Assembly: GCF_014805685.1 (NCBI RefSeq)
Contig: NC_060907.1
Span: 4,579,352-4,643,351, forward strand
Length of the DNA stretch: 64,000 nucleotides
Origin: Silurus meridionalis
Taxonomy: Eukaryota > Chordata > Actinopteri > Siluriformes > Siluridae
Reading direction: 5' to 3'
A model generated the notes under the pieces. It saw nothing but the letters and a program-made list of their open reading frames with translations, made no database searches and was not told the DNA's origin. Shown piece by piece: positions 43,090-55,126 of the stretch. The stretch's first letter is position 1; each line of letters starts with the position of its first letter. Both the position numbers and the translations under genes were made by a program.

Positions 43090-43880
43090 AAAAACAATGC
43101 AGCAGCAATCTTGTCTATGCAGGTGCTCATGTTAGTTCTCCGTGTGTGGAATCAGTTTCATTATCTGAATGGGAGGCAGATGCATCTTCTTTGACAGGGC
43201 TACATTTCACATTCTTGGTCCTCTTATGGTCCCTTCGGTGAGCACTACGATGTTTCTCTTTTCTTTCTAAAGATTTTCTTCTATATGAATAATAAGAGTC
43301 CGACCTGCTAGAGCAAGTAGCCGAGGAAGACCTGCTGTACTGACCAGGTGACACGGACTGATAACTAGAGCGACTTCTGCTTCATGAATGTCTGGAAAAT
43401 CGGCTCCTGGATGAACCTTTTCAGGGGTCTTCAGGTCGCTTGGTTTTTCCACTGTACTGGCTGATACTGCTGAGGCCCTTATGAGTCGTGGATTCCTTAA
43501 ATTCGCCCTGAACATTTGACGTTGTTTCCAGTGGCATGACTGGAGTTCGACATATCGGAGCGCAAGCCTTTCTTTGCTTTTATCTCCTGGATGGGAATAT
43601 AAGGTGGTTTCCAAGGCTTTTGTCCTAGTTTCTATCGAGAAGGTGGTGGGCTGCCATGCAAAGGAAGCACTGGGACACTTTCACTAGATGGAGGCGCTTT
43701 GGGTTCTACAGCTTGAGCAGTGGCGGATACAGGATTCTTAACCTTTTGTGCACTGCCCTCAAAAGGCTTTGATGCCTTTTTTTGTCCTGTAATATGGGGA
43801 CTGTGACTTGTACCTGGACCTAGATCTGGTTGTGGATCTTGTCCTGTATCTAGATCTGGAATGGGAATCAGACCTAGATT
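43090..43880 (-). pseudogene. RS-rich (SR-domain) retropseudogene
   Basis: Minus-strand sequence decodes, in shifting frames, to an arginine/serine-rich start (SRSDSHSRSRYRTRSTTRSR near 43870-43810), a stretch with KPWKPPYIPIQEIKAKKG (near 43610-43560), and an SR/acidic end (SPGQYSRSSSATCSSRSDSY; ASHSDNETDSTHGELT then TGA near 43127). There are no introns, and stops and frameshifts are frequent. The SR-cyclophilin (NKTR-like) group is one possibility, but I am not sure of the parent gene. The L2 insertion at 43881 cuts its 5' side. Confidence 0.5.
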
Positions 43881-44990
43881 GTCAAGTCAAGTCAAGTTTA
43901 TTTCTAAAGAGCTTTTTACAACAGACATTGTCTCAAAGCAGCTTTACAGAAATCAAACAGAGACTGTGGCAAGGAAAAACTCCCTTAGATGTAATGAGGA
44001 AGAAACCTTTAAAGGAACCAGACTCAAAAGGGTGACATCAAGAGTTTGATCATAAATCTTTCAATAATACAGAACACTGGAGAGAGAGAACTAACATGAT
44101 TACTGGAGTATAAGATTATAAGTAATGTTCTTTCTACAGTCTATATGGTTAGTAGCTCCTAGTTTTATGAGCTCAACATTTGTGATCATCACAGATCCAG
44201 CATCAGCTTCTCCATGCCAGAGCCTTTAACACTCCAGGATGTCCAATGTCAAATCCACACATGTAGTGGGATCCAATTGGCACTGGTACGTCTCTAGATG
44301 GTTCGGGATGTTTGCGAGTTCAGCATCTACTTTTTCAAAGGTCCATAATCTTCATGAGGTGGGACGTGACTGGAGCTGGCCAAACCTCAGGAAGCCTTGG
44401 GATGGGCAGAGAAAGAGAAGCAGTGGAGAGGAATTAGCGTAGCTGCTGTTTATGATATTAAAAATATATGTTTTTAATCTGCACTTAAACTGGGTGAGTG
44501 TGTCTGAGCCCCGAACACTGTCAGGAAGACTATTCCAAAGTTTAGGAGCTAAATGTGGTAATGATCTACCGCCTTTAGTGGACTTTGCTATTCTAGGAAC
44601 TACTAGAAGCCCAGAGTTTTGAGATCTCAGGGAACGTGACGGATTGTAGCATGTTAAAAGACTGGAGAGATTCATGGGAGCCAAACCATTTAGTGCTTTA
44701 TAAATAAGAAGTAGTAGTTTGAAGTCTTTTCGAAACTTAACAGGAAGCAAGTGTAGGGACGATAAAATTGGGGTTATATGGTCATATTTTCTTGACCTTG
44801 TAAGAACACTTGCTGCAGCATTCTGAACTAACTGAAGCTTGTTTATTAATGATGCAGGACATCCACCTAGTAATGCATTACAATAGTCCATTCTGGAGGT
44901 CATGAACGCATGGACGAGCTTCTCTGCATCAGATAGAGATAACGTTTCTTAACTTAGAAATATAAGTTGAAAGAAGGCGGCTTTTGTAAC
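43881..44990 (-). pseudogene. L2-type LINE, copy 3, 3' end
   Basis: The frame 44903-44352 encodes the C-terminal domain (SRMDYCNALLGGCPASLINK, LLPVKFRKDFKLLLLIYKAL). The 3' UTR has AAGCTGCTTTGAGACAATGT and the (TTGAC)n tail at 43881-43895. The reverse transcriptase core is not included. Confidence 0.8.
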
Positions 44991-45051
44991 TTGATAGTGT
45001 AATAGAACGCCCAGACTCACTTGACCTTTAGTAGGACCTAAACCTACTGCC

Positions 45052-45188
45052 AGAGGAGGTTTATGAATGTGGTTGGGGAAGACATGCAGGTAGTTGGTGT
45101 GAAAGAGGCAGATGTAGAGGACAGGGTGGTATGGAGACGGATGATCCGCTGTGGCGACCTCTAATGGGAGCAGCCAAAAGAAGATATG
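45052..45188 (+). repeat. RTE-type LINE 3' end fragment
   Basis: Encodes FMNVVGEDMQVVGVKEADVE and RRMIRCGD, then ends GACCTCTAATGGGAGCAGCC and AAAAGAAG. Homologous to the 3' ends of the copies at 32418 and 33836. Confidence 0.7.
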
Positions 45189-45345
45189 AGGTGGTAACAA
45201 AGTTTTGAGGCTCGCTCTGTTTACGAGAAAGTACTTAATTTATCTGCATTTACACACTATCACCCTCAAAATAGTCCACTTGCACAGCAATACAGAGCTC
45301 CCAGTGTTTCTGTCGCTTCTGGAACGCATCCTGGATGTCTTATGT
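45189..45345 (-). pseudogene. Mariner transposase C-terminal fragment
   Basis: On the minus strand it reads HWELCIAVQVDYFEGDSV-like, the end of a mariner transposase, followed by the element end CGAGCCTCAAAACTTTGTTA near 45195-45215. The rest of the transposon is missing. Confidence 0.55.
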
Positions 45346-46460
45346 AAGTTTTAGTATGTTAGAGGTGATTATGGTGTCAGAGGACCCATGAGCCACGACT
45401 GAGATGGAGCTTTATGATGCTGAGCAGTATGGCGGGATTGAACCTAAAGCTGTGTGAATAATGAGGGAAATAAAAACGTTTAAGATCAAGATCAAATCAT
45501 GTGTTTCCAATTTGAATATTGTTTTGAAATTACATTGTAAAGTTACTAATAAAATAAATTAAATACTTATATTGTGCTACTGCAAAAACCTTTGTAGCAA
45601 AAAGGATTATAATATTAAGATTATATCATATTGCCCATCCTTACATAGTACACTAATTCATATGCAGCAGGACATCTTTTTTTTCTTCTTCATCTTATTT
45701 TCTCTTTTTTTATCCTGGTATCTGGTTTGTATTTGAAGTTTGCTTTGTTTGAGGTTTGTTTTTTCTTGTGCTTAAAAAAACATTATTTTAGATAATGAAA
45801 CGAATAATACACCCAAATGTAATACTATAAAAAAATTACTACATTAGGAATGTAATTTATATTATCGATGAAATATATTCTTACGACCGACATGTTGATT
45901 TTGCAACAAAGTTTACATTTTTAAACATTGTATTGATTAAAAATAAAAAAAAATTATGCAAAGCAAAATCAATTTTTGTCTGTGAGTAAACTCACTTTGG
46001 AGCGTTGGCATTAATAAAGATTAAGCAAGCAACTTCTTGTTGTTGGTTTGTTTTTTTTAAATCTACATTTATCATGGGAACCCATTTGTCTAGGGAGCAG
46101 GGGTCTTCAACCTTTTGTACACTATGGACCATTAATTTACTTATTAAACATATAATTTACATGAAAGTGTCTGTAAAAAGTGTGGAAAAATATTTTTTTA
46201 TGGTTTTTCAGATGCATGCATGTTCTATTTGTTTATATTCAACAAACTAGGTAATGTGAAACAGCACACAAGAATTGGACAGTGATTGAGAGGAAGAAAG
46301 TTTTGTGGAGGGGAAGGATGGAGAATTATTCCATAATCCATCACCATGCAATTCCAAAACTTTTTATTTTCACACATTCGAATAATAATATTTTACTAAT
46401 AATATATAAATTGTATATAATAATAAAAAAAACTCATAAAATTAAAATATATCCTCCTAA
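45346..46460. other. AT-rich spacer, hAT-like end
   Basis: Mostly unassigned. GCAGGGGTCTTCAACCTTTT near 46096 resembles the terminus of the hAT family seen at 46998. No gene found. Confidence 0.4.
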
Positions 46461-46464
46461 CGTA

Positions 46465-46556
46465 ATCCTGTTGCTTTAACAAATCAGCGTGTTGTTATGA
46501 GTAAATATAGCCAATCACAGCACTTGTGGGCTCATGATCTCGTGAGGTGAGTCTGG
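46465..46556 (+). promoter_or_regulatory. Promoter and exon 1 of microexon gene, copy D
   Basis: AGCCAATCACAGCAC (CCAAT box) then ATCTCGTGAG|GTGAGTC, the same exon-1 end and donor as at 10365. The GC box is eroded (TTGTGGGCTCATG). The intron continues with TTCCGGAGTTGATATGAATT as in the other copies. Confidence 0.5.
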
Positions 46557-46764
46557 AGATACTGATCTTTTTATTTCTCTTATATTTCTTTAAGATTCCG
46601 GAGTTGATATGAATTATTGATGTTAATTTACACTTATTTTAGTGTATAATTTGATTTAGTTATAGTTTTTGGAGCCTCTTTACTCTGTACCGTCGTCGTT
46701 AATGGAAACTCGGGCGGAGTCCCAAATGACTCGATGTTGAAGTGCACTTTAAACGGTGAAAATA

Positions 46765-46766
46765 AC

Positions 46767-46798
<32 letters not shown>

Positions 46799-46925
46799 TT
46801 TATTCGGGCTTGGGACCGGCACTAAGAGTGCACTGGATTGTACAACCCTAATGGCTGGGTTTGGTTCTCTGACCAGGACTCGAACCCGGGCTGTAGCGGT
46901 GAGAGCGCCGAATCCTAACCACTAC
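46765..46925 (-). mobile_element. tRNA-Glu-derived SINE, copy 3
   Basis: Minus-strand copy with B box GGGTTCGAGTCC, body and an (ATT)n tail at about 46765-46798. It sits in intron 1, at the place corresponding to copy 1. Confidence 0.7.
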
Positions 46926-46997
46926 TACTAAAAATCGCTAATAATAATAAAAAATATATTGAAACTTTACATTTAAATTTCAATATATGCTGTAAAT

Positions 46998-47452
46998 CAG
47001 TGGTCCACAAACTTTTTTGTGCTATGGACCGGATTAATGTCGGACAATTCTTTCACGAACCAGCCTTTAAGGTGTGGCGGATAAATACAACAAAATAAAA
47101 CGATATTTTCTAAATAAAATAATAAAGGTGAATCCACTGTGTTGTTTTTTGTTCATTTTGCTCGCTTGGGGGTTTGAATTTAGTGATAATGTATTACGTG
47201 TTAGCGGCCGGAGCCCCTTTAAGAAGGTAGTGGATGGAGGTAAGACATGTGACCGAGAAATCATGACCTGCATCAAAAGTGAGTTATAGACAGATGTGGA
47301 GGAGAGAATCCGATCATTTTCCAAAATAAAATTATTTAGAATCTGATCATAAATAAAACGGAAATAATGTTATGTATTCTTTCTGTGCGGCCCAGTACCA
47401 ATTAACCCATGGACCGGTGCCGGTCTGCGGCCAGGGGGTTGGGGACCACTGC
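46998..47452. mobile_element. hAT-type MITE
   Basis: Ends CAGTGGTCCACAAAC and GGGTTGGGGACCACTG. Flanks CTGTAAAT and CTCTAAAC are an imperfect 8-bp duplication. Interior words GGTGTGGCGGATAAATACAA and CCATGGACCGGTGCCGG belong to the same family as 25914-26284 (opposite orientation). No transposase. Confidence 0.7.
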
Positions 47453-47479
47453 TCTAAACGGAACCCTGCCACTCAAACC

Positions 47480-47582
47480 AATCAGCACGTTGTTATGAGT
47501 TAATATAGTTAATCACAGCGCTATTAATAATTTTCTGAGGTAAATCATCTCGTGAGGTGAGTCTGGTGATAGTGATCCTTTT
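47480..47582 (+). promoter_or_regulatory. Promoter and exon 1, copy E
   Basis: CCAATCAGCACGTTGTTATG, an eroded second CCAAT (AGTTAATCACAGCG), TTTTCTGAGGTAAATC and ATCTCGTGAG|GTGAGTC. It lies about 1 kb downstream of copy D in the same direction. This one leads into the intron interrupted by the L2 at 47777. Confidence 0.5.
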
Positions 47583-47776
47583 ATTTCTCTTACATTTCTT
47601 AAGATTCCAGAGGTAATATGAATTATTGATGTTTATCAATAATTTCAGTTCATCCAGTTAATTTATCAATAATTTATCAATAGAACTTGATTAAATTATA
47701 GTTTTTGGAGCCTTTTTAACTCTGTACCAGCGTCTTTAAAGGAAACTCAGGCCGAGTCCTGAATGACTCTATGTTA

Positions 47777-50700
47777 AAGTCAAGTCAAGTCAAGTCAAGT
47801 TTATTTGTATAGCGCTTTTCACAACAGACATTGTCTCAAAGCAGCTTTACACAAATCAACAGTGAAGGTGAATGGTGTGAATTTGTCCCTGATGAGCAAG
47901 CCGTGGCGACTGTGGCAAGGAAAAACTCCCTTATATGTTATGAGGAAGAAACCTTGAGAGGAACCAGACTCAAAAGGGGAACCCATCCTCATCTGGGTGA
48001 CATCAAGAGTTTGATCATAAATCTTTCAACAGTACAGAACACTGGACAGTGAGAACTAACATGATTACTGGAGTATAAGATTATAAGTGATGTTCTTTCT
48101 ACAGTCTTATACAGTCTATATGGTTAGTAGCTCCGAGTTTTATAAACTCAGCATTTGTGATCACCACAGATCCAGCATCAGCTTCTCCATGCCAGAGCCT
48201 TTAAACACTCCAGGAGGTCCAATGTCAAAACTCCACACATGTAGCGGGATCCAAATGGCACTGGTACGTCTCTAGATGGTTCGGGATGTTTGTGAGTTCG
48301 GCATCTACTTCTTCAAGGTCCGTAATCATCATGAGGTGGGCTGTGACTGGAGCTGGCCAAACCTCAGGGTGTCTCGGGATGGGGAGAGAAAGAGAAGCAG
48401 TGGAGAGGAATTAGCGTAGCTGCTGTTCATGATATTAACAGCACAAGTTGATAATGTGCATGTGATCAGATGTTCTGGAGCACAAGGTTATGATATGTGA
48501 TGTGTGTTATGTGTAGGCTTTGCTAAAAAGATATGTTTTTAATCTACACTTAAACTGGGTGAGTGTGTCTGAGCCCCGAACACCGTCAGGAAGACTATTC
48601 CAGAGTTTAGGAGCTAAATGTGAAAATGCTCTACCACCTTTAGTGGACTTTGCTATTCTAGGAACTACTAGAAGCCCAGAGTTTTGAGATCTCAGGGAGC
48701 GTGGCGGATTGTAGCGTGTTAAAAGACTGGATAGATACATGGGAGCCAAACCATTTAGTGCTTTATAAGTGAGAAGTAATAGTTTGTAGTCTATTCGAAA
48801 CTTAACCGGAAGCCAATGTAGGGACGATAAGATCGGGGTTATGTGATCATATTTTTTTGACCTTGTAAGAACTCTGGCTGCTGCATTCTGGACTAACTGA
48901 AGCTTGTTTATTAATGATGCAGGACATCCACCTAGTAACGCATTACAGTAGTCTATTCTGGAGGTCATGAACACATGGACGAGCTTCTCTGCATCGGATA
49001 TAGACAACATGTTTCTTAGTTTAGAAATATTTCTAAGGTGAAAGAAGGCTGTTTTTGTAACTTGATTGATGTGATTTTTGAAAGACAAGTCGCTGTCTAA
49101 AATAACTCCCAGGTCTTTTACCGTTGAACTAGTAGTTACAGAACATCCGCCTAAATGCAGGTTGAGATGCTGGAGCGTCTGTATACTAGTTTTGGGCGAT
49201 GAGCAAAATCTCAGTCTTATCAGAATTTAAAAGTAGAAAGTTATGGGTCATCCAATCTCTTATTTCCTTAACACACTCAGTTATCCGGGTTAATTGAGCT
49301 GTATCACCTGGTTTAGATGAAATATATAGCTGAGTATCATCAGCATAACAATGGAAGCTAATTCCATGCCTTCTAATAATATTTCCTAACGGAAGCATGT
49401 ATATTGTGAAGAGCAGGGGTCCTAGAACTGAACCTTGCGGCACGCCATAATTTACTTGCATTAGCCTGGATAGCTCTCCATTTAAATCTACGAAATGGTA
49501 ACGATCGGACAGGTAGGATTTAAACCAGCTTAATGCCTGTCCCTGAATGCCGATGTAATTTTGTAAGCGATCTAGGAGGAGATCATGGTCTATAGTGTCG
49601 AATGCAGCACTAAGATCTAGTAAAACCAACAGCGAAATGAAGCCTTGGTCTGAAGCTAAAAACAGGTCATTAGTTATTTTAACTAGAGCAGTTTCTGTGC
49701 TATGATGGGGCCTAAAACCTGACTGAAATTCTTCAAAGATATTGTTCTCTTGCAGGTGGGAACATAACTGTGCAGCGACAATATTTTCTAAAATTTTAGA
49801 CATAAATGGGAGATTTGAAATTGGTCTGTAATTTGATAATGTGTTTGGATCCAGATTAGGTTTTTTAATGAGGGGCTTAATAACTGCTAACTTGAGGGAT
49901 TTAGGGACGTGACCTAAAGATAGTGAGGAGTTAATAATATTTAGAAGAGGTTCACCAGTTGTATATAACACTTCCTTCAGTAATTTAGTAGGAATTGGAT
50001 CTAACTGACATGTTGTCGATTTAGCTTTGGCAATAACATTATACAGCTCTTCCTGCCCTATACATGTAAAACAGTGGAGTTGTGGAGTTGAAGGTAACAC
50101 TGTCTCAGGAGATGCTGTCAGAGGTTGAACTGCCACAATTGTTTTTCTAATGTTATCTATTTTTTCAGTGAAGAAAATCATAAAGTCCTCACTACTAAAC
50201 TGTGATGGAACACAATTTTCAGAGCCCTGATTTGTAGTTAGTTTAGCTATTGTAGAAAAAAGGAACCTGGGATTGTTTTTGTTGTTTTCTATGAGTTTGC
50301 TCAGGTGTTCAGCTCTAGCAGCTTTTAGCGCCCGTCTGCAGCTGAGCATACTGTCTTTATACGCAATTCTAAATACCTCCAATTTAGTTTTTCTCCATTT
50401 TCTCTCCAGATTACGTGCTGTTCTCTTGAGGGCATGTGTATGACTATTATACCAAGGTGCAGGTGCTTGTTCTCTAACCTTTTTTAACCGGATAGGGGCA
50501 ACGGTGTCTAATGTGCTAGTGAGGATAAGGTCTATGTTCTTAGTTATCTCATCAAGATTATTAGCAGTTATGGGTTTAGTGAGAAATTGAGATAAATCAG
50601 GCAGGTTATTTATGAATCTGTCCTTAGTGGTTGGAACAATAGTCCTACCAGGTCGATAACGTGGTGCAACACGGCTAATCTGCTCTACCGGTAGTGTGTA

Positions 50701-50878
50701 CAGTATGAGGTAATGGTCTGTGATGTCATCACTCTGAGGTAAAATATCTATATCAGTGACGTCTGCTCCGTGGGATATTATTAAGTCTAGTGTGTGGTTA
50801 AAGCGATGAGTTGGTCTGGTGACGTTTTGTTTAACCCCAAAAGAGTTTAATAAGTCAATAAATGATAATCCTAGAAAG
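47777..50878 (-). pseudogene. L2-type LINE, copy 2, longest and best preserved
   Basis: The frame 50883-49186 (565 codons) begins inside the endonuclease ([25 protein letters not shown]) and continues through the linker, [38 protein letters not shown] (catalytic Asp), [14 protein letters not shown] and [11 protein letters not shown] (catalytic pair). A frame break near 49186-49090 separates it from 49088-48507 (C-terminal domain). The 3' UTR has an AAGCTGCTTTGAGACAATGT block and (TTGAC)n at 47777-47800. Flanking AAAGT on each side fits a target duplication inside intron 1 of the microexon gene (GTTAAAGT / GAAAGTGCAC). The endonuclease N-terminal half is missing, so it is a dead 5'-truncated insertion. 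Confidence 0.85.
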
Positions 50879-51170
50879 TGCACTTTGTAGGGTGATCAGG
50901 AAAGTCAGGGCTTTTGTACTATATTAGTGTCTGAACTAAATATGTGTTATTTATCTACATTTCTCTGTAAAAGGATTTTATTTTGTGTAGTGTCTCAAAC
51001 ACTTTGTTTAGTGCACTACATAGTGTTGTGCAGGAGAATATTTGGGAATTTTTGAAGTAAAAATTAAGGAAAATGTGTAAATACTGCTGTGTTGAAGTGT
51101 GTATGTGTGTGTGTGTGTGACTGATTTTCAGTTAAAGTCTGAACTCTAAAGTCTGAGTTCTCTGAATCTA
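50879..51170 (+). other. Intron 1 segment of copy E
   Basis: Plus-strand match to the reverse complement of 9590-9790 (GGTGATCAGGAAAGTCAGGG, TACTGCTGTGTTGAAGTGTG). It resumes exactly where the L2 insertion ends and shows that copies D/E run in the direction opposite to copy A. Confidence 0.6.
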
Positions 51171-51590
51171 ATCTAATCTAATCCAGGCTCACTCCGGCCT
51201 TGTCTCATTTCACACTGATCCAGGCTCACTCTGTCCTCGTCTCATTTCACACTGATCCAGGCTCACTCCGGGTTCGTCTCATTTCACACTGATCCAGGCT
51301 CACTCTGTCCTCGTCTCATTTCACACTCATCCAGGCTCACCCCGGATCTTGTCTCATTTCACACTGATCCAGGCTCACTCTGTCCTTGTCTGATTTCACA
51401 CTAATCCAGGTTGACTCCGGTCTTGTCTCATTTCACACTGATTCAGGTTCACTCTATCCTTGTCTCATTTCACATTAATCCAGGTTGACTCCAGTCTTGT
51501 CTCATTTCACACTGATTCATGCTCAATCTGGTCTCGTCTCATTTCACACTGATCCAGGCTCATTCCGGGCTTGTCTCAATTCACACTGAT
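51171..51590 (+). repeat. 37-bp minisatellite, about 11 units
   Basis: Units of the form GATCCAGGCTCACTC... CTCGTCTCATTTCACACT with about 37-bp spacing. It is the longest array of the intron-1 minisatellite in the window, preceded by a short (AATCT)n. Confidence 0.85.
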
Positions 51591-51721
51591 CTCTCGCTCT
51601 CTCTCTCTCTTACACACACACATCTACTGACACACGCATGTTAATGACAGTAGATATAATAATTGGAACTTTTTTCGAATTGTATACCATATAAATAACA
51701 TTTATTGTGTTTTTATTTCAG

Positions 51722-51764
51722 TCTGGATGTGTATAAGAGGTACTACACACAAACAATTACACAC

Positions 51765-51810
<46 letters not shown>

Positions 51811-51958
51811 TCAATCTCAATGACACACTCAATCTCACATACACAGACACTCACTCACACACACACACATCTACTGACAAACACACATATTAATGACATC
51901 TTTTTAAATTGTATAACATTTGTTTGTTTTTTTTTTTCACCCTATCGTCTTGGGCAAG
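51722..51958 (+). pseudogene. Microexons of copy E (two)
   Basis: 51722-51739 (18 nt, VWMCIR in phase 1) has acceptor TTTTATTTCAG and donor GTACT. 51941-51958 (18 nt, AYRLGQ) has donor GTAAT, but its acceptor reads TTTTCAC in place of CAG. The start-codon exon is not found, so this copy is probably not functional. CA repeats follow the first donor as in the other copies. Confidence 0.4.
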
Positions 51959-52053
51959 GTAATAACAACAAACACTTGCACATTTAAACACACACATGAA
52001 AATTTGGTCAGATGAGATATATATATATATATATATATATACATACATACATA

Positions 52054-53599
52054 CAGTGAGGGAAATAAGTATTTAAACACCCTGCTATTTTGCAAGTTCT
52101 CCCACTTAGAAATCATTGAGGGGTCTGAAATTGTGAGAGACATAATCTAAAAAAAAAAAAAAAACAGAAATCACAATGTATGATTGTTTTAACTATTTAT
52201 TTGTATGATAGAGCTGCAAATAAGTATTTGAACACCTGAGAAAGTCAATGTTAATATTTGGTACAGTAGCCCTTGTTTGCAATTACAGAGGTCAAACGTT
52301 TCCTGTAGTTTTTCACCAGGTTTGAACACACTGCAGGAGGGATTTTGGCCCACTCCTCCACACAGATCTTCTCTAGATCAGTCAGGTTTCTGGCCTGTCG
52401 CTGAGAAACACAGAGTTTGAGCTCCCTCCTAAGATTCTCTATTGGGTTTAGGTCTGGAGACTGGCTAGGCCATGCCAGAACCTTGATCTGCTTCTTACAG
52501 AGCCACTCCTTGGTTATCCTGGCTGTGTGCTTCAGGTCATTGTTATGTTGGAAGACCCAGCCTCGATCCATCTTCAATGCTCTAACCGAGGGAGGTTGTT
52601 CTCCAAAATCTCGCAATACATGGCCCCGGTCATCCTCTCCTTAATACAGTGCAGTCGCCCTGTCCCATGTGTAGAAAAACACCCCCCAAAGCATGATGCT
52701 ACCACCCCCATGCTTCACAGTAGGGATGGTGTTTTTGGCATGGTACTCATCATTCTTCTTCCTCCAAACACGTTTAGTGGAATTATGACCCAAAAGTTCT
52801 ATTTTGGTCTCATCTGACCACATGACTTTCTCCCATGACTCCTCTGGATCATCCAAATGGTCATTGGCAAACTTAAGACGTGCCTGGACATGTGCTGGTT
52901 TAAGCAGGGGAACCTTCCGTGCCATGCATGATTTCAAACCATGACGTCTTAGTGTATTATCAACAGTAACCTTGGAAACGGTGGTCCCAGCTCTTTTCAG
53001 GTCATTGACCAGCTCCTCCCGTGTAGTTCTGTACTGATTTCTCACCTTCCTTAGGATCATTGAGACCCCACGAGGTGAGATCTTGCATGGAGCCCCAGTC
53101 CGAGGGAGATTGACAGTCATGTTTAGCTTCTTCCATTTTCTAATGATTGCTCCAACAGTGGACCTTTTTTCACCAAGCTGCTTGGCAATTTCCTCATAGC
53201 CCTTTCCAGCCTTGTGGAGGTGTACAATTTTGTCTCTAGTGTCTTTGGACAGCTCTTTGGTCTTGGCCATGTTAGTAGTTGGATTCTTACTGATTGTATG
53301 GGGTGGACAGGTGTCTTTATGCAGCTAACGACCTCAAACAGGTGCATCTAATTTAGAATAATAAATGTAGTGGAGGTGGACATTTTAAAGGCAGACTAAC
53401 AGGTCTTTGAGGGTCAGAATTGTAGCTGATAGACAGGTGTTCAAATACTTATTTGCATCTGTATCATACAAATAAATAGTTTAATGTGATTTCTGGATTT
53501 TTTTTTTAGATTATGTCTCTCACAGTGGACATGCACCTACGATGACAATTTAAGACCTTGCAAAATAGCAGGGTGTTCAAATACTTATTTTCCTCACTG
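52054..53599 (-). mobile_element. Tc1-like transposon, complete ends
   Basis: TA duplicated at both sides (52052-52053 and 53600-53601). Terminal inverted repeats start CAGTGAGGGAAATAAGTATT and end (reverse) CAGTGAGGAAAATAAGTATT, extending about 200 bp with an internal repeat (GTGAGAGACATAATCTAAAA). It carries one transposase gene. Shorter relatives are at 6346-6505 and 18136-18316. Confidence 0.9.
52251..53270 (-). pseudogene. Tc1-like transposase with one in-frame stop
   Basis: Starts [20 protein letters not shown]. The paired-like helix-turn-helix region covers residues 1-110 ([30 protein letters not shown]). The DDE catalytic domain then has [10 protein letters not shown] (first Asp), [19 protein letters not shown] (second Asp) and [10 protein letters not shown] (final Glu). 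One TAA at about 52641 interrupts the frame after DRATALY; the same frame resumes at once ([10 protein letters not shown]) and runs to the stop at 52251. About 339 codons, the usual Tc1 length. All three catalytic residues are present, so a single nonsense change seems to be the main lesion. Confidence 0.85.
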
Positions 53600-53642
<43 letters not shown>

Positions 53643-53650
53643 TCACACTC

Positions 53651-54520
53651 ACGGGCCACTTTATTAGGTACACCTTACTAGTACCGGGTTGGACCCCCTT
53701 TTGCCTTCAGAACTGCCTTAATCCTTTGTGGCATAGATTCAACAAAGTACTGGAAACATTCCTCAAAGATTTTGGTCCATATTGACATGATAGCATTACA
53801 CAGTTGCTGCAGATTTGTCGGCTGCACATCTATGATGCGAATCTCACGTTCCACCACATCCCAAAGGTGCTCTATTGGATTGAGATCTGGTGACTGTGGA
53901 GGCCATTTGAGTACAGTAAACTCATTGTCATGTTAAAAAACCAGTCTAAAATGATTCGCATTTATGACATGGCGCGTTATCCTGCTGGAAGTAGACATCA
54001 GAAGAGGGGTACACTGTGGTCATAAAGGGATGGACATGGTCAGCAACACTACTCAGGTAGGCTGTGGCATTGACACGATGCTCAATTGGTACTAATAGGC
54101 CCAAAGTGTGACAAGAAAATTTCCCCTCCACCACCAGCCTGAACCATTAATTCAAGGCAGGATGGATCCATGCTTTTATGTTGTTGATGCCAAATTCTGA
54201 CCTCACCTTCCGAATGTTGCAGCAGAAATCGAGACACATCAGACCAGGAATAATTTTTCCAATCTTCTATTATCCAATTTTGGTGAGCCTGTGCGAATTG
54301 TAGCCTCAGTTTCCTGTTCTTAGCTGTCAGGAGTGGTACCCGGTGTGGTCTTCTGCTGCTGTAGCCCATCCGCCTCAAGGTTCGACGTGTTGTGCGTTCA
54401 GAGATCCTCTTCTGCATACCTCGGTTGTAACGAGTGGTTATTTGAGTTACTGTTGCCTTTCTATCAGCTCGAACCAGTCTGGCCATTCTCCCAGCCAACA
54501 TTGTCATGTGCAACCCAAAT
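53651..54520 (-). pseudogene. Second Tc1-like transposon, truncated
   Basis: The element end ACGGGCCACTTTATTAGGTA is at 53651. The minus-strand transposase is broken into 54552-54082 (MQKRISERTTRRTLRRMGYS, RVPLLTAKNRKLRLQFAQAH, YSWSDVSRFLLQ), 54134-53946 (ATAYLSSVADHVHPFMTTVY, FQQDNAPCHK) and a C-terminal piece near 53870-53910 ([15 protein letters not shown]). Both Asp and the Glu are recognisable, but a frameshift near 54130 and the lost 5' end make it inactive. It lies 50 bp from the other Tc1. Confidence 0.8.
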
Positions 54521-54790
54521 GGGGCCCAGATAAATTTGTAGATCGGCTCCACATGGGCCCCATGTGTGTTAGCCCAGAGGGGCCACTGATGGGTCCATGG
54601 TGGGCTCTAAGTGGGACCCGTATAGGTGTTCATTATATGGGCCCATTTGGGTCCCAAATAGGTGTTAAAAATGGGGCCAAAGTGGGCTAGAAAAAGGACC
54701 CTTATGGGGCCCACATGACTCAATCATGGGTCAACCCATAAATTGCCCCTTTATGGGGTTGTTGTGGGACCACAGTGGCTGAGATTTTGG
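54521..54790. repeat. GGGCCC-rich degenerate tandem repeat
   Basis: Repeated words such as TGGGCCCCAT, GGGCCCATTTGGGTCCCAA and GGGGCCCACATG in about 250 bp. Irregular spacing prevents a single unit length. No gene is apparent. Confidence 0.6.
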
Positions 54791-55126
54791 GCTGCACACC
54801 TACAAAACAGTAGAGAAAGAGAAGACAGAAAAGGCAATTTAGTACATTTTAAAATACAACCATTCACAGCAGCATCTGAAAAAACATGCATCAATATAAT
54901 TAAGACATATCCTAGAATCTCATCAGTGAATTGTTCCCACCTCTGCCTCGCACAGTAATAACTTATGCCGGGGGACCAGTCATGGAATTCAAAACTTATA
55001 AATGTAACAATTGAAATATCAACCTTGCATCTGAACTTGACTCTTAAACAAATATTTGGCCATTGCCAAAAGCCAGTAATTAGAACAATGATTCTGATCA
55101 GCTGAAAGAAGTCACACCTAGGAACA
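54791..55126. other. Unassigned spacer
   Basis: No repeat or coding signal recognised between the GGGCCC-rich repeat and the MITE. Confidence 0.35.
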
